A stretch of DNA of 64,000 bases from Adiantum capillus-veneris. Lineage: Eukaryota; Streptophyta; Polypodiopsida; Polypodiales; Pteridaceae. How positions within the stretch are numbered: position 1 is the stretch's first letter; every line of letters starts with the position of its first letter. The stretch spans positions 90,690,587 through 90,754,586 of the forward strand of contig CM043966.1 of NCBI GenBank assembly GCA_014529385.2, in the 5' to 3' direction. The notes beneath the pieces were generated by a model. It saw only the letters and a program-made list of their open reading frames with translations, was not told the origin of the DNA and made no database searches. This document shows positions 15,250 to 26,655 of the stretch, piece by piece. A program made the translations under genes and the position numbers.

Positions 15250-15473
15250 TTTGCAGTCTCACAGGTCAGCAGATTTATGCATAGCCCACGGTCAGCAGAC
15301 TATTGCCACTCCCATGGAAACACGTTTGAAGTTGAGTCTACATGATATTGGCGATCCTGCTGATGTCACTCTTTACCAGATTGTTGGTGGCTGCCTCATT
15401 TATGTATGCAACACGAGGCCGGATATTCAGTTTGCAGTCTCATAGGTCAGCAGATTTATGCATAGCCCACGGT
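15120..15473 (+). repeat. 181-bp tandem duplication in Copia pol
   Basis: The block beginning TATTGCCACTCCCATGG at 15120 starts again at 15301 and runs to about 15473 with very few changes. The period is 181, not a multiple of three, so it shifts the pol frame. Confidence 0.93.
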
Positions 15474-16045
15474 CTAAGCATTGGCAGGCTGTCAAGAGGA
15501 TTTTCTGCTACCTTAGTGGCACTTTACATCTTGGCTTGTTTTATCCCAAGGGGGAATCATTGCCGCCAGACTTACATGCTTTTTCGGACTCAGATTGGGC
15601 TGGTTGTTTTGACACGCGAGTGTCCACAAGTGGTTTTTGTTTCATGCTTGGAAGTTCATGTATATCATGGTTGAGTAAGAAGCAACCTACTGTGGCCACT
15701 TTGAGTTGTGAATCTGAGTACATGGCAGTCTTCACAGATACGGTTGGGTGTGTATGGCTCAGATGCCTTATGGCTGATTTGGGTGTTGGACAGGACACTT
15801 CCAACACTATCTACACTGACAGTCAGAGCGCATTGGCAATTGTGAGGAACCTAGTTTTTCATGCTCGCACAATGCACATCGAGGTGCATTACCACTATTT
15901 CAGGGAGAGGCTCTCAGTAGGAGATATCACCTTGGCTTATGTGCCAACACAAGACAACCTTGCAGATCTTTTCACAAAGGTATTGTCTCGTGAGAAGCTT
16001 GAAGCTTTCCACAAAGCTTTGGGCTTACTCCCCTTTGTGGATTGA
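15458..16045 (+). pseudogene. Copia RNase H
   Basis: About 195 residues carrying KHWQAVKRIFCYLSGTLHLG, then DLHAFSDSDWAGCFDTRVST, SKKQPTVATLSCESEY and YTDSQSALAIVRNLVFHA. It ends with ADLFTKVLSREKLEAFHKAL. This is the RNase H that removes the RNA strand during reverse transcription. It is the closest relative of the fragment at 471-1076 but has no internal duplications. Confidence 0.85.
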
Positions 16046-16120
16046 TCATGTCCTCAGGGCATGGCACTTCCCTTTACTCATGTGCCAGCTCTCGTTCACC
16101 GCATCACTCCAGGGGGAATT

Positions 16121-16346
16121 TGTTACCATATACATGTGGTAGTGATGTGTGTGAACACACTAGGACCGCCGGGGTATTTTTTCCCTCTTTAGGAGGTTTT
16201 TCCCCCGAGCATTGTATACACGCCCATCACTGTAAGGCTATCTATCTTTCCATTGCACACTAAGTAAAACACTCTCTATTGTGTGCCTTGAGCTTCCTTT
16301 GTTTTCTCCAAGCTGTGTGCATTTCTCTGCAACCCTAATTCCAACA
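16121..16346 (+). repeat. Copia 3' LTR (226 bp)
   Basis: Preceded by the purine tract CCAGGGGGAATT. Starts TGTTACCATATACATG and ends AATTCCAACA. Same family as the LTRs at 1154 and 1382. Confidence 0.85.
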
Positions 16347-17844
16347 GTTCACTTTATTAAAAGTTACATGATTTTTATCTTGACTAAACTTTCACATTCC
16401 ATTTGAGATAGCAATTGATTAACTTTTGATAATGCATGAGAGATTGTAAAAATTGCAAAATTTTCTTATGAAGGAGCACATTTTCTCTCTCATTTTTGGA
16501 TATGTATGCATACACATTTGCTACTAAAGAGCACCATGTGCATAACCAAAGGCACGTTTTTCCCCTAGGGGTTTTTTCCCTTTGGTACATTTGGGTAATT
16601 AAGACCCTAGCATTAGGATTTGAATAATGTTTTTTTTGTGTTTTTCTTGGCTTTCAATAAAGAGTTTTTGTAGCTTGTGTTTGTTAACACTTAGCTTCAA
16701 GAAGCTTGGCTTGCGAATAAAAGGAATCAAGGGGCCTCTACTAAAGTTCATGTATTCTCAAAGATGTTCAAAGAGCATGAATAGGTGAAATCCTTCCATG
16801 CTATGCTCTTTCTTATCTTTACATCTCTTTGCATGTTTGGATTAAGTGATTTTGCTTCTAAGCTATGGTTCCTTTCATTTTCAAAAGCTAGGCATACATG
16901 AAAGTTTCAACACTTTGCTTTGTGAATATTAAACTCATTAAAAATTTGGTTTTACGTGTGCTAATCATAGGTAATTGGCGTTGATCTTAGGTTAGTGTAG
17001 GATCATTGATTGTTAGTCCTAGATTCCTAGTGATTGTCTTAATAGTCCACTCATTTCTAACACGTTCTAGGGCTATGATTAGGTTGTAATCCATTTTCCA
17101 TAAGAACTCTCATGAGGGAAGAAATAAACAATGCAAAAAATGAGCAATTGAATAAAAAAAGTGTCCAAATGAGTAGCAAAAATGCTACTAGATACATGAA
17201 AATCAAATTTCTATGTTATGTTTGTGTTCATGTGAGGCCTAGTGCCTTATTGTCACTTGGTAGGCGAGGGGAACCACATTGGCCCTAAACCAATGCCTTG
17301 GGCTGATAGGGTTTAGCCATCACCTTGGTAGGCTAGTAGATTCTTGGAACTCTTCTTTGAGGGTTTAGGGAGCCGAGAATCATAGCTTGACTTGCCTTGG
17401 GATAGTAGCCTTGTGATGTGCATTACTGTTTTCTATGAAATATCAAAAAAAATCTTCCCTGAGCTTCAAAAAGCTAAGTGACAATGTACTAATAGATTAG
17501 GAGCTTCTTTGTGGCGGTAGACATGATAGACTTGGATGATTTATTAAGATTGCTTGTATTTTAGGCATAAATCTAAAAAATTTAGTGCTTTAATCTTCAT
17601 ATAGTTTAGGTGTTTTTTTTGCTTTATGTTGTTTAGTTTTTGGTTTGATTGACCCATCTTTTAGAAACAAAAATTCACTTTGAATAATCTTTCATTGTGC
17701 TTTATGTTTTATTCATCCTTTGTTGGCCTTCGATACTCATGACTTGTCTTATGTTTTGCAGCTCAACATTCCTCCATGGACATACCATGTCTCCGTGCTT
17801 TGCTTTTGCGGCACATGAGGACGTGTGCATTAGGAACGGGGGAA
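16347..17844. other. Non-coding internal region of the LARD-like element, distal part
   Basis: AT-rich and without gag or pol similarity. It ends in the purine tract AGGAACGGGGGAA at about 17832-17844, next to the 3' LTR. Confidence 0.55.
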
Positions 17845-18201
17845 TGTTAGCAGTGGCTAACACATAGTACACCAATTACGCACCAAGCTAGGGATGTGTT
17901 ATGGATGTACACAATATTTCCTATTTACATTGTATAAGAACTTGGACTCATGTAGGAGTTCCAAATTGTATATGTTGAGAAGCCCTTTTATGCAAAGAGG
18001 CTTCATTCTTGAGGATCCATTCTTGAGTATTCATTCTTGAGAGCTCACTCTTGTGTGTTCACTTTATGGATGGCCTAACCTTGAGCTTAATGCCAATGCT
18101 TAGAAGGCTATTGCTAATCCTTTGTAATTAGGGAAGCTCTTCTTGATTATTCTAATCTCTATTTTGTTCTTTGATCTTGTCTTCTCTATATTTTATTAAT
18201 G
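17845..18201 (+). repeat. Truncated 3' LTR of the LARD-like element
   Basis: Matches 7485-7900 with small indels; for example it lacks the bases around 7618-7670. It stops matching after TATTTTATTAAT near 18201. Confidence 0.8.
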
Positions 18202-18771
18202 TGCATGTGCAACACCTCTCGCAGAGAGGGAACTTGTGAGAATTGCAAGATCTACAGGGAACAGATCTTTGAGCTTGAGTGCAAGAGAATCGATTAGGGT
18301 GCAAAAGATCACAGAGAAAAGCCTTGAAAGCTTGAAGGGAGTGGAGCAAGCTTTGCAAATCTACAAAATCAAGGAGAGATCTTGAGAAATCAGGTACTCA
18401 TGGGAACTCTCTCCATAGAATTGATTTCAGAGCAGAGAATTATGCAGAGCATTCAAATAGAGCACTGGCAATTGGCAGGGAAATTTTAGCCATTTTTTGC
18501 TTGTCGATTGTGTGCAAGGGGAAACAAATTACGTTGTTGAGGGTGCAAGGGAGAGTGTGAACCAGGGGAAGCATTAAATGAGTACTAGTGCTAGGAAAGT
18601 AGTAGGTCTTGGTAGAACTCGGTAATCAAAGGCTTGGTCGAGCATGATTGAGAAAGCTTGAAGAAATAAAAGCAAGTCAAAGCTATCTTTAGCTAGTATG
18701 GGCAAACACCCTGTAGTGCTATCAATAGTAGAAATCATGTAGCAATAGAGGAAGAGCTTGGGAGTGTGGTG

Positions 18772-18805
<34 letters not shown>

Positions 18806-19163
18806 GCATAGTCGTTGATAGTCAGCAGAGGAGCAATTTTTAAAAAAATTCTCTCGTGGGGAGTGTACACACACAGTTCTCGGAGGAGAGCACAAGAAAG
18901 AGAAAAAACAGGCATAGAGTAGCTCTCGGACAAAGAGAGCAAGCTTGGGAACAGAGAGTGTGTGTGTGATCTTGACACACATGTGCACACACATAGGCAT
19001 GTGTGAGATGGGCGAGTAAGCTCAAGAATTCCCCAGCATCGACCCGATTTTCAACTTTGGTGATTTCTCTTCGACTAGGACTACGACACCCACGTTCTTC
19101 TGAAGATCGGCATTTGGCATTCTTCTTGGTAATTTGAGGCCACTGCGGCATTGGACATGATAC
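18202..19163. other. Unassigned region before the minus-strand Copia element
   Basis: No gene recognised. Contains an (AC)n run at 18774-18804. It could hold the 3' LTR of the following minus-strand Copia copy, but I found no matching LTR on the other side. Confidence 0.3.
18774..18804. repeat. (AC)15 microsatellite
   Basis: Uninterrupted AC run of 31 bases. Confidence 0.95.
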
Positions 19164-20790
19164 CCGACCTCTATGTGTTTTGACTTGGAGTGAAACACGG
19201 GGTTCTTTGCTAATGCAATCACACGCTAACTGTCACAATGTAGCACTAGAGTCTAGTGTATGCCAAAATCTCCCACTAGATGAGATAACCACACTAGATG
19301 AGAAACTGAAACATACTTACCTCACTGGTGGTGGAAGACAAAGTGAAATTCTTGATACATGACCTCTAAGAAACTGCCGCTCCAGTGAACAACAAAATGT
19401 AACCAGATGTGGATCACCTAGTGTCCACACAACCTGCATAATCTGAATCAGTGTATCCAACTATGAATGCATCACTGTTCCCAAAACGTAAGAACTTCTA
19501 GTTGAGCCCTTGATATATCTCAAGATATGCTTCACTTCTTCCCAATGCTTTCTGCCTGGTTTTTCCATAAACCTGTTGACCACTTCCACTGCATATGCAA
19601 TGTCTGGCCGTGTGCTAATCATGGAAAACATAAGACTACCAACTGCCAAAGAATACGACACCTTTGTCATCTCTGCCTTTTTAACATCCGATTTGGGACA
19701 ATGATGCTTGCTAAGTTTTTTGTATGTTGTCATTGGGGTACTCAATGCTCTCCCCCCTTGAATATTAAAACATTGCAAGACCTTGTGAACATACTCTTCC
19801 TGTGAAAGTTCAAGTATACCATGTTTGCAATCTCTCTTGATACGCATACCAAGAAAGTGATGTGCATCACCCAAATCTTATATAGAAAAATTCTTGCTTA
19901 AGACATCCGTGAGAAGTGCAATCTCGTCTTTTGACTTCCCGGCTATGAGCATATCATTCATATACAAAATTACAAGTATGAGGGAACCATCGTTCAACCT
20001 CTTTGTATACAAGCAATGATCCTCTTGGCTCCGTACATAACCCTGGGATTGAATGTACTTATCAAACTTGATATACCATTTTCTTGAGCCTTGAATTAAT
20101 CCATATAAAGATTTCTTGAGTCTACACACTAGTTCTACTCATGTTGGCTTCTTAGGCTTTATCGCAAAACCTTCTAGCTGTTTCATATATACATCCTCTT
20201 CAAGATCCGTATGAAGAAACATTGCCTTCACATCCATTTAGACCAATTCCAAGTCCTCAGTGGCTACTAGACCAAGCACAAGACGTAATGTAGTCATCTT
20301 GAGCACTGGAGAAAATATTTCATCAAAATCCATGCTTTTCGTTTGCTTGAACCCTTTAGCAACCAATCTTGCCTTATACTTAGGCTCGGTATCATTTGTG
20401 ATATACTTCTTCTTGTACACCCATTTGCATGGCAATGCCTTTTTACCCATAGGTAACTCTGTCAATTCCCAAGTTTCACTGGCTAAAATTGAGTTACACT
20501 CATACTGCATAGCCTCCTCCCACTTCATGCTATCATCCATTTCAATGGCCTCTTTGTAGCAAGTGGGTTCACCGTAATCAGTGTTGACTAGCAAGGAGTC
20601 CAATCCTGGCTCAAAATGCTCATGTGCACGAGATGTACGAGTAGATCTCCAAAGTGTCTAAGTGTTGGATTTCGCTCTCTTTGGAGCAACATGTGTGTGT
20701 GTACTAGTGGAAGGTGCATCAATAGCACGTCCAACATTCTGTGTAACTGGTGGTGAGGAAACATCCTCAAACCGTACTCTACAATACTCA
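19164..20790 (-). pseudogene. Copia RT-RNase H remnant
   Basis: EPTCYKEAIEMDDSMKWEEA, TWELTELPMGKKALPCKWVY and KARLVAKGFKQTKSMDFDEI open the RT. CRLKKSLYGLIQGSRKWYIK follows. The active site reads LVILYMNDMLIAG (19953-19964 encode YMND), so the first catalytic Asp of YVDD is Asn and the enzyme would be inactive. DLGDAHHFLGMRIK, STRPDIAYAVEVVNRFMEK and a broken RNase H with ALAKNPVFHSKSKHIEV follow. Several stops are present. Confidence 0.82.
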
Positions 20791-20870
20791 ATATCTCTCA
20801 CTGGCTTTTTATGCATTTTAGACTCATTGAATATCACCTATGAGCTGCATATGACCTTAGATTTCGGGTG

Positions 20871-22030
20871 CTAGAGACAATGTCCCATCTCTCCGTCTAC
20901 ACCATATCCAATGAAGATGCACTTGTGTGATTTGGGGTCCAACTTTTGTCTAAGCACTTTTCGCACATGTGAGAATGCCTCACACCCAAACACACATAAT
21001 CTATCATAATTGGGCTCTTTGCCCATCCACATCTCCTGTGGAGCCTTGTACTTTAGTGGTGTACTAGGTGACCGATTGATGTGGTAAGCAACCGTCATAA
21101 CAGCTTCTCCCCAAAATTCTTGAGGTAAGTTGGTCGTAGACAACATAGAAGTGACCCGTTCTTGAATGGTCCTATTCATCCTCTCAACCACACCATTTTG
21201 TGCGGGTGTGTAAGGCATGGTAAATTGTCTTCTAATGACTCTTTTACTACAAAAGTCCTTGAACTCGGAGGAGATGTACTCACCTCCATTGTCACTACGC
21301 AAAGCTTTAAGCTTTCTACCCGATTGGTTCTCGACCAATGCTAAGAACTTCTGAAAGACACTGAAGACGTCGCTCTTTTGCTAGTAGAGTTGTCTATGAA
21401 TGTTAGGAAGTATAATGCTCCCCATAGAGACTTTACTGGCATAGGTCCGCACAAGTCGCTATGAATGAGATCTATATGACTCCCTAATTCCTTGTCCAAA
21501 GGTGTTGATGTCAACCTAGTCTATTTTCCATAAATACAATGCTCACATAAAGAGAAGTTAGAGTAATCAAACACAAGGATATAGCCAAATCATTACAAGA
21601 CTTTTATTCCCTTTTGACTCATATGTCCTAGCTGGCTATGCCACAACTCTGTAGATGGAAGCTCGGCTACACAAATAGAATTCTCTTTCACAAAAGAGAC
21701 ATAAAGTGAGTACAATGAGCCAGACTTCTTGCCTTTAAGCATGACTAGATTTCCCTTCTTGATAATCCAAGAACCATGAGTAAATATGGTAGTGTAACCC
21801 AAATCATCTAGCTGTCCAATCGACATCAAACTCTTTGTCAATTTGGGTACATGTCTAGCATTATGTAGCATAAACTCAATGTCATTACGCATAAAAAACT
21901 TAACGCTATCCACAACGCATAGATCAAGCTCATAAGAATTGCCTAGCTTTTATTTGCCATGTGTGGTAGTGTATGTAGAAAACCACTCCTTGTGAGGAGT
22001 CACATGAAAGCTAGAACCTGAGTCCACAAT
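20871..22030 (-). pseudogene. Copia protease and integrase remnant
   Basis: VDSGSSFHVTPHKEWF near 22000 is the aspartic protease motif (D-S-G). Next come LMSIGQLDDLGYTTIF and the zinc-binding LWHSQLGHMSQKGIKVL (the two His) with a broken Cys half. HSDLCGPM and FLTFIDN follow in another frame. The core RSDNGGEYISSEFKDFCSKR, PYTPAQNGVVERMNRTIQER and the C-terminal CEAFSHVRKVLRQKLD and KCIFIGYG are in one frame of 155 residues (20871-21338). Catalytic D, D and E are all recognisable, but in separate frames. Confidence 0.8.
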
Positions 22031-22984
22031 TCAATTTTTTGTATAACACTCATCATGAGCTAACAATGCATCAGAACTCAAATCCGATTTGAAGATCAAC
22101 ACATCATTTGGCACGTCAGAAACTGTCTCAATGGTTGGATACTCAACCACATTAATCTCTTCAATTTTCACGTTGCTTTTAGGTTTCTTTGATTTTTCCT
22201 TGACCTTATCACGTTGCATTGTGCGGAAATCTTTCTTCAAGTGTCCCTTTTTATGGTAGTAGTAACACTCTACATTTTTCATGTCTTTCCCACGACTCTT
22301 ACTACGACCTTGCCTGCGCTCCTGTGAACGATCGCGGCTATGACCATGCTGCTTTTTCTTGTCACAATTGCCACTAGCCACATATGCATCACCATGTCCA
22401 CTCGCATCAAGAGATTGACGTCGAATCTCCTCAATGAGCAATGCGGTAGCAACACTACTAAAATCTAGCTTGCCATTTGGTGCAAAATTACTTATGATTG
22501 TGTTGAAGGTATCCCATGATGATGGTCACAAACATAGCAAGAAAATGGCCTTCATTTCATCATCGAAAGTGAGACCTTTTGAAGTAAGTTATGGAAACAC
22601 ATTGTTCAACTTGTTCAAGTGAGAACTAACATTACTGCCTTCTTTCATGTTCATGCATATCAATTTCTTCATCAAGAAAACCTTGTTCGAGGCGTTTTTC
22701 CATCCCAAGCCTTACATAGAGCATCCACAAATCTTTGGCATTGATCTTATCCATTATGGTAAGTAAATGGATTTGCCAAGGTGTTGCAGGCAAATGGTCA
22801 ACATAGCACGCTCATTCAAGTCATCCCACTCATCATTAGTGTACACATTCTCTCTTCTTGCATGCAAGGGTGCTATTGTTAATCAAAACATCTTGCATAC
22901 GCTGCCGCCAAATGACAAAATTTGAGCCATCAAACTTTTTGATGTAGTACTCTTCTCTTTTGGAAGCACTACTTGTTGCAGCCA
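22031..22984 (-). pseudogene. Copia gag remnant
   Basis: Begins MAATSSASKREEYYIKKFDG and SNFVIWRQRMQDVL, a typical Copia gag N-terminus (F-D-G-x-N-F-x-x-W). A frame break follows. It then continues as LIEEIRRQSLDASGHGDAY with a basic region and a degenerate zinc knuckle CYYYHKKGHLKKDF. There the second and last Cys of CX2CX4HX4C are replaced by Tyr and Phe. The loss of these ligands suggests it can no longer bind RNA normally. Confidence 0.75.
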
Positions 22985-23600
22985 TGATTAAGAAAATGTA
23001 GCGAAAAACTTTATGACAAATTGCATGGGAAAATTTTAGCAGAGTTTCCCTAGGGTAGGAGAGAGAACTCAAACCAAAAGGTAGTACAATCACTGAGTGA
23101 GAACAGCTACAAGTGCCAAGAACTAATAGAATAGACTTGAAGGAAAAATCTGACACAATCGCCTTTGTATGAGGAGTCAAACTCAACTCAAAAATGCATA
23201 AACTGCTCAAAAGAACCACTGGGAATATATTTCACAAAACCACTGCTGTGTGACCACCCACTTGGCATCAAAAGCACAAAAAATTGTCCAAATACATGTC
23301 CTATGGCAAGGGTACCGTAAAGGGGAACTCTAGCTACCTGTAGCATTGAAGGTATCTCAACATTCAAGAAGATCCCATCTCAAAGAAAACCTCATGCTAT
23401 TGACACTCCAAAAGGATGATGTAGACACAATAGGACTAGCCACAATCTTAAAAAGGTCTCTTCCGGTCCAAGTCTCCGAAAAGACTGAGAAAAACTACCA
23501 AACTAGCCAGACGATGGCTCCACACACAGTACAATGGCAACATCTACAACTCAATGTACATGAATGACCGTGCTCAAATAGGTGCCAAGAACTGCTACAT
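22985..23600 (-). other. Leader block shared with Gypsy-1
   Basis: Lies just upstream of the Copia gag. From about 23019 it is collinear with 36965-37392, upstream of the Gypsy-1 gag. Matching islands include AAAATTTTRGCAGAGTTTCCC, TGCATAAACTG, CCTATGGCRAGG, AAAACCTCAYGCTATYGAC and GCTCAAATAxGxGCCAAG. It has no coding capacity I can recognise. Confidence 0.65.
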
Positions 23601-24344
23601 GTAGTAAAATTGATCCTTGCGGGGAAATCTGCTCTCAAAAGAGCTCATTAGCACTAGGTGTGCTCACACAAAAATGCATCTATCAACACATTTTTTCGTA
23701 GAGAAACTGCTGTTGTAATGACTGCCAAAATTGCATGAAAGACGTTGTGTCTGTAAGTATCTGGTAACCTGGAGAATCTGTGTGTTAACGGTCTCAAAAG
23801 CCCCCTGTAACCTGTAACCTATGTCGATGTCGCTATGTGCCAATTCTCATTGCCGGGCAAAAATGTGCTACTTGAATAGCCGCCAAAGGTGCTCGAAGTG
23901 GAAACAGTGCCATAGAGCATGATCCGTGCACTTGGTGCCAATTCGGGGTGTCACTCCTCTGTAGTAGAGGCACCTCACTCGTGCATGTGGCAAGCACAAC
24001 CACCGTGGGAAAACGCTCGACCGCGAGAACACTCAATGTCGAGGTCGGATGTCAAAAAATTGCCCGTCTAAAGAGTGTCACCAAAATCGGTGTCAAACCG
24101 AGTCGAATCGGCACAAGACTCTAAGTCGGTGTCGAAACAAAAAATCATTGATGTTGAAGCCGCTTTTTGTGGATGTCGGTGCTGGTGTGGAGCGGCGAGT
24201 CATCGATGTCGGGCTTGCCAAAGCTGAGATGATGTCGAGGACGATGTCGAGTGTGCACACACACTCTGTGTGTGTCAATGTCAGAGAACACATATTATAT
24301 ATCCGGAGTCAAAAAGACAAGATGTTGATGTCGAAGAAAACCAT

Positions 24345-24348
<4 letters not shown>
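23601..24348. other. Unassigned region with repeated GATGTCG motifs
   Basis: No gene recognised. Between about 23820 and 24340 short motifs of the type TGTCGA/TGTCGG/GATGTCG recur many times with irregular spacing. Confidence 0.4.

Positions 24349-24434
<86 letters not shown>
24349..24434. repeat. (CT)43 microsatellite
   Basis: Uninterrupted CT run of 86 bases, the longest pure dinucleotide run in the window. Confidence 0.97.
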
Positions 24435-24435
<1 letters not shown>

Positions 24436-24721
24436 GCTTCAGGTTGAGGCAAAAACGCTAGGCTAAAAATGGTCCTGTTGTGGTGAATTTGCTAACTCTC
24501 GGGCTTCTACTTCTTTGCTATTGCCAAGAATCTGCAAGATCCAAAAGCGTTGGCTGATCTGGTCGAAAACGCTAGGTTTATGCAGTGGATCAAAAATGCT
24601 AGGCCTCTTGGGGGTTCTGCTAAGAAGTTGCGTGTTGAGCGTGTGCTCCTGCTACCTCTTCTCCCAGAAAGTGCTAATGCTAGGTTTAAGAAAATTGACT
24701 CTCATATCTTATTTTACATAC

Positions 24722-25670
24722 AATGTCTTCCGGCACTCGCAAGGGTTCTTCTTCTTCAACAAGGTCCACAACCATTGTGTAAAATGATCCAAAATCTCCT
24801 AAGTGTGGAGATAGCAACACAACCACCCAACCAACGACATCAAAAACCATGATCATGGCATACTTGGTATCATTGCAAGAGACAGTAAACAAACTAGGCG
24901 AAGACTTACGAGCACTTGCAATGGAAAATGGCACACTAAGGGTACTTGTGGTTGAGAATGAGAATCTCAAGAGGATACTTCAGATGTAAAACAACATGTT
25001 TGATGCAACTTGAAGAGGAAGTCAAGGAATGTAAACGCTCTCTTGTGGACTTGAATGCTTTGAAGGAGTAGATGAGCAAAGTAGAGCATGACCATGTATT
25101 GAAAGAGGAGAAATTTGACACCATGAGCCGGGATGTATGCGACATGAAAAATGTATGCACAAACAAGTCTTGGGCTGATCTATGTGGTAGCAATGTGGTT
25201 TCTAATTCCTCACTCATGCAAGATATGGTTCAAACAAAGAATGTTGAGAATGTGGATGTGGAGGAGTTGAAGGAACGGGACGTTCCAAGAATATTGTTAT
25301 TCGTGGAATTCCCGAAGAGAAGCTAGAGACACCTCGTTCTCTTGCCATTGTTATCAAAGATTTCTTCAAAACCCACTTTGGCATGTCCGGAGTTATGGTC
25401 TATGGAGCACATAGAGTGGGGAAGCAAGGAGCTCCTCGCTTGGGAGAATGGCCAATTGTATGCACCATGTCGAATGAGACCAAGCGAAAGAATATCCTTG
25501 ATAATAGTTGGATCTATTTGAGGGATACAAAATGTTTTGTATGTGAAGATGGCACTATTAAGCAACAAAATATGCGTCGCAAGGCATATGAAGAAAAGAA
25601 TAAGAAAAACAAGGAGATCTCTCATGAAAAAAATGTGCCCAAGGAGGAGGCAAGTCCCTCGAGTAAATAG
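24722..25670 (+). pseudogene. LINE ORF1-like protein
   Basis: Starts MSSGTRKGSSSSTRSTTIV. It then continues in broken frames through a likely coiled coil (LQETVNKLGEDLRALAMENG, LVVENENLKRILQM). The C-terminal part reads VIRGIPEEKLETPRSLAIVI, DFFKTHFGMSG and AHRVGKQG, then TKRKNILDNSWIYLRDTKCF. This pattern resembles L1-type ORF1 RNA-binding proteins (R-x-G-K ... KR-x-x-I-L ... FV-x-x-D). Such proteins coat LINE RNA and chaperone nucleic acids. At least three stops interrupt it. Confidence 0.6.
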
Positions 25671-25710
25671 GGATGTGTGACCTATGAGACTGATTTACAA
25701 TTGAAAAAAT

Positions 25711-26610
25711 GCTTTTGAAATTGTAATGGATACCCATGGAATGCCGGGGTTGGCATTGATGAACTAACAAGCAAAGCCGATGTTGTACTTCTTGTTGAAA
25801 CTTGGGAGCATGATACACAAAGGATTAATGGCTTGGAGAATTACAATGTACATTCATTGATGTGGTCAAAGAATCTTACGCAACGAAGAGGACAAGGAGG
25901 ATAGAGATCAGCCATTTTTTTATTTAGAAGAGGACATTGCTTATTTTAAAGGTGAAGGTGGTGTTATTGTATTTGGGGATATGAATGCTCGCACAAAAAC
26001 ATTGCAACATGATACTCAACAATTTTATATGCCATACATTTCAAGGGAGTTGGAGGAAGTTCACTTGTATGATCATTATTCAATGGATGAAAAAGATTCG
26101 GATCACTATGGAAATTTACTTTTACACATGTGTAATAGCACGGGTATGCTCATTGCCAATGGTGTATCTTTGTGGAGTGGAACCAATGGATTTACATGTA
26201 GGAGACATAATGGGGACAGTGTGATTGACTATATGCTACTCTCCAAAGCCATCATGTATCGCATAAAGAGTTTTACATTTGGCCGATGGACCCCGGAATC
26301 CGACCATTGCACCTTATGTATTGACCTTTCATGTGGAGAAGCAACTAAGCATGATAATCTCAGCCAAAGGCATGAGAAATTATCACTATGTATGGATTTC
26401 AAACGGACACCAGTGTACATTGAAATCGTTGAGCAAAAATTATGGATAAAGAAGCTTGAATATGATGCACCATTGGAAATTAAATGGGAAGCTTTCAAGA
26501 AAGTTATTTGTTCTTGTGCCAAACAATGCTTTTCCATAAAGCATCTCCATGGTATCAACAAAGATAGATCACGCAAAAGGTGGTTTGATAAAGAATGTCA
26601 AGATGCTTGA
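25711..26610 (+). pseudogene. LINE APE-type endonuclease domain
   Basis: PWNAGVGIDEL and DVVLLVETWEHD correspond to the N-terminal Asn and Glu motifs of the exonuclease-endonuclease-phosphatase fold. After a frame break and apparent deletion near 25900, VFGDMNARTK, GTNGFTCRRHNGDSVIDYML and PESDHCTLCIDL give the remaining catalytic motifs (D-x-N, D-Y, S-D-H). This enzyme nicks target DNA to prime reverse transcription. The uninterrupted part spans 25981-26610 (about 209 residues). The RT domain that should follow is absent. Confidence 0.8.
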
Positions 26611-26655
26611 AAGTCCTTGATAAAGCTTGATGCAGCTATGGACAAAGACAACTAT

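Larger units (their letters stand above)
12016..16346 (+). mobile_element. 5'-truncated Copia element
   Basis: Contains, in Copia order, gag, zinc knuckle, protease, integrase, RT and RNase H, followed by one LTR at 16121-16346. No 5' LTR or leader is seen upstream of 12016. The copy therefore lacks its 5' end and part of gag. It lies inside the LARD-like element, in the same orientation. Several stops and frameshifts make it non-autonomous now. Confidence 0.85.
19164..22984 (-). mobile_element. Decayed minus-strand Copia element
   Basis: Read on the minus strand from 22984 downwards, the order is gag, zinc knuckle, protease, integrase, RT and RNase H, the standard Copia order. It belongs to a different Copia family from the plus-strand copies. 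RNase H stops matching after KHIEVGYHV near 19164. No LTR pair was found. Stops and frameshifts separate nearly all domains. Confidence 0.85.
24722..26655 (+). mobile_element. Truncated LINE (non-LTR retrotransposon)
   Basis: Contains an ORF1-like frame set followed by the endonuclease part of ORF2 on the plus strand. No reverse transcriptase follows. The element ends abruptly at about 26655, where a CACTA-like end begins. The 5' side is preserved and the 3' side is lost, the opposite of the usual 5' truncation during target-primed reverse transcription. Later disruption is therefore more likely. Confidence 0.75.
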
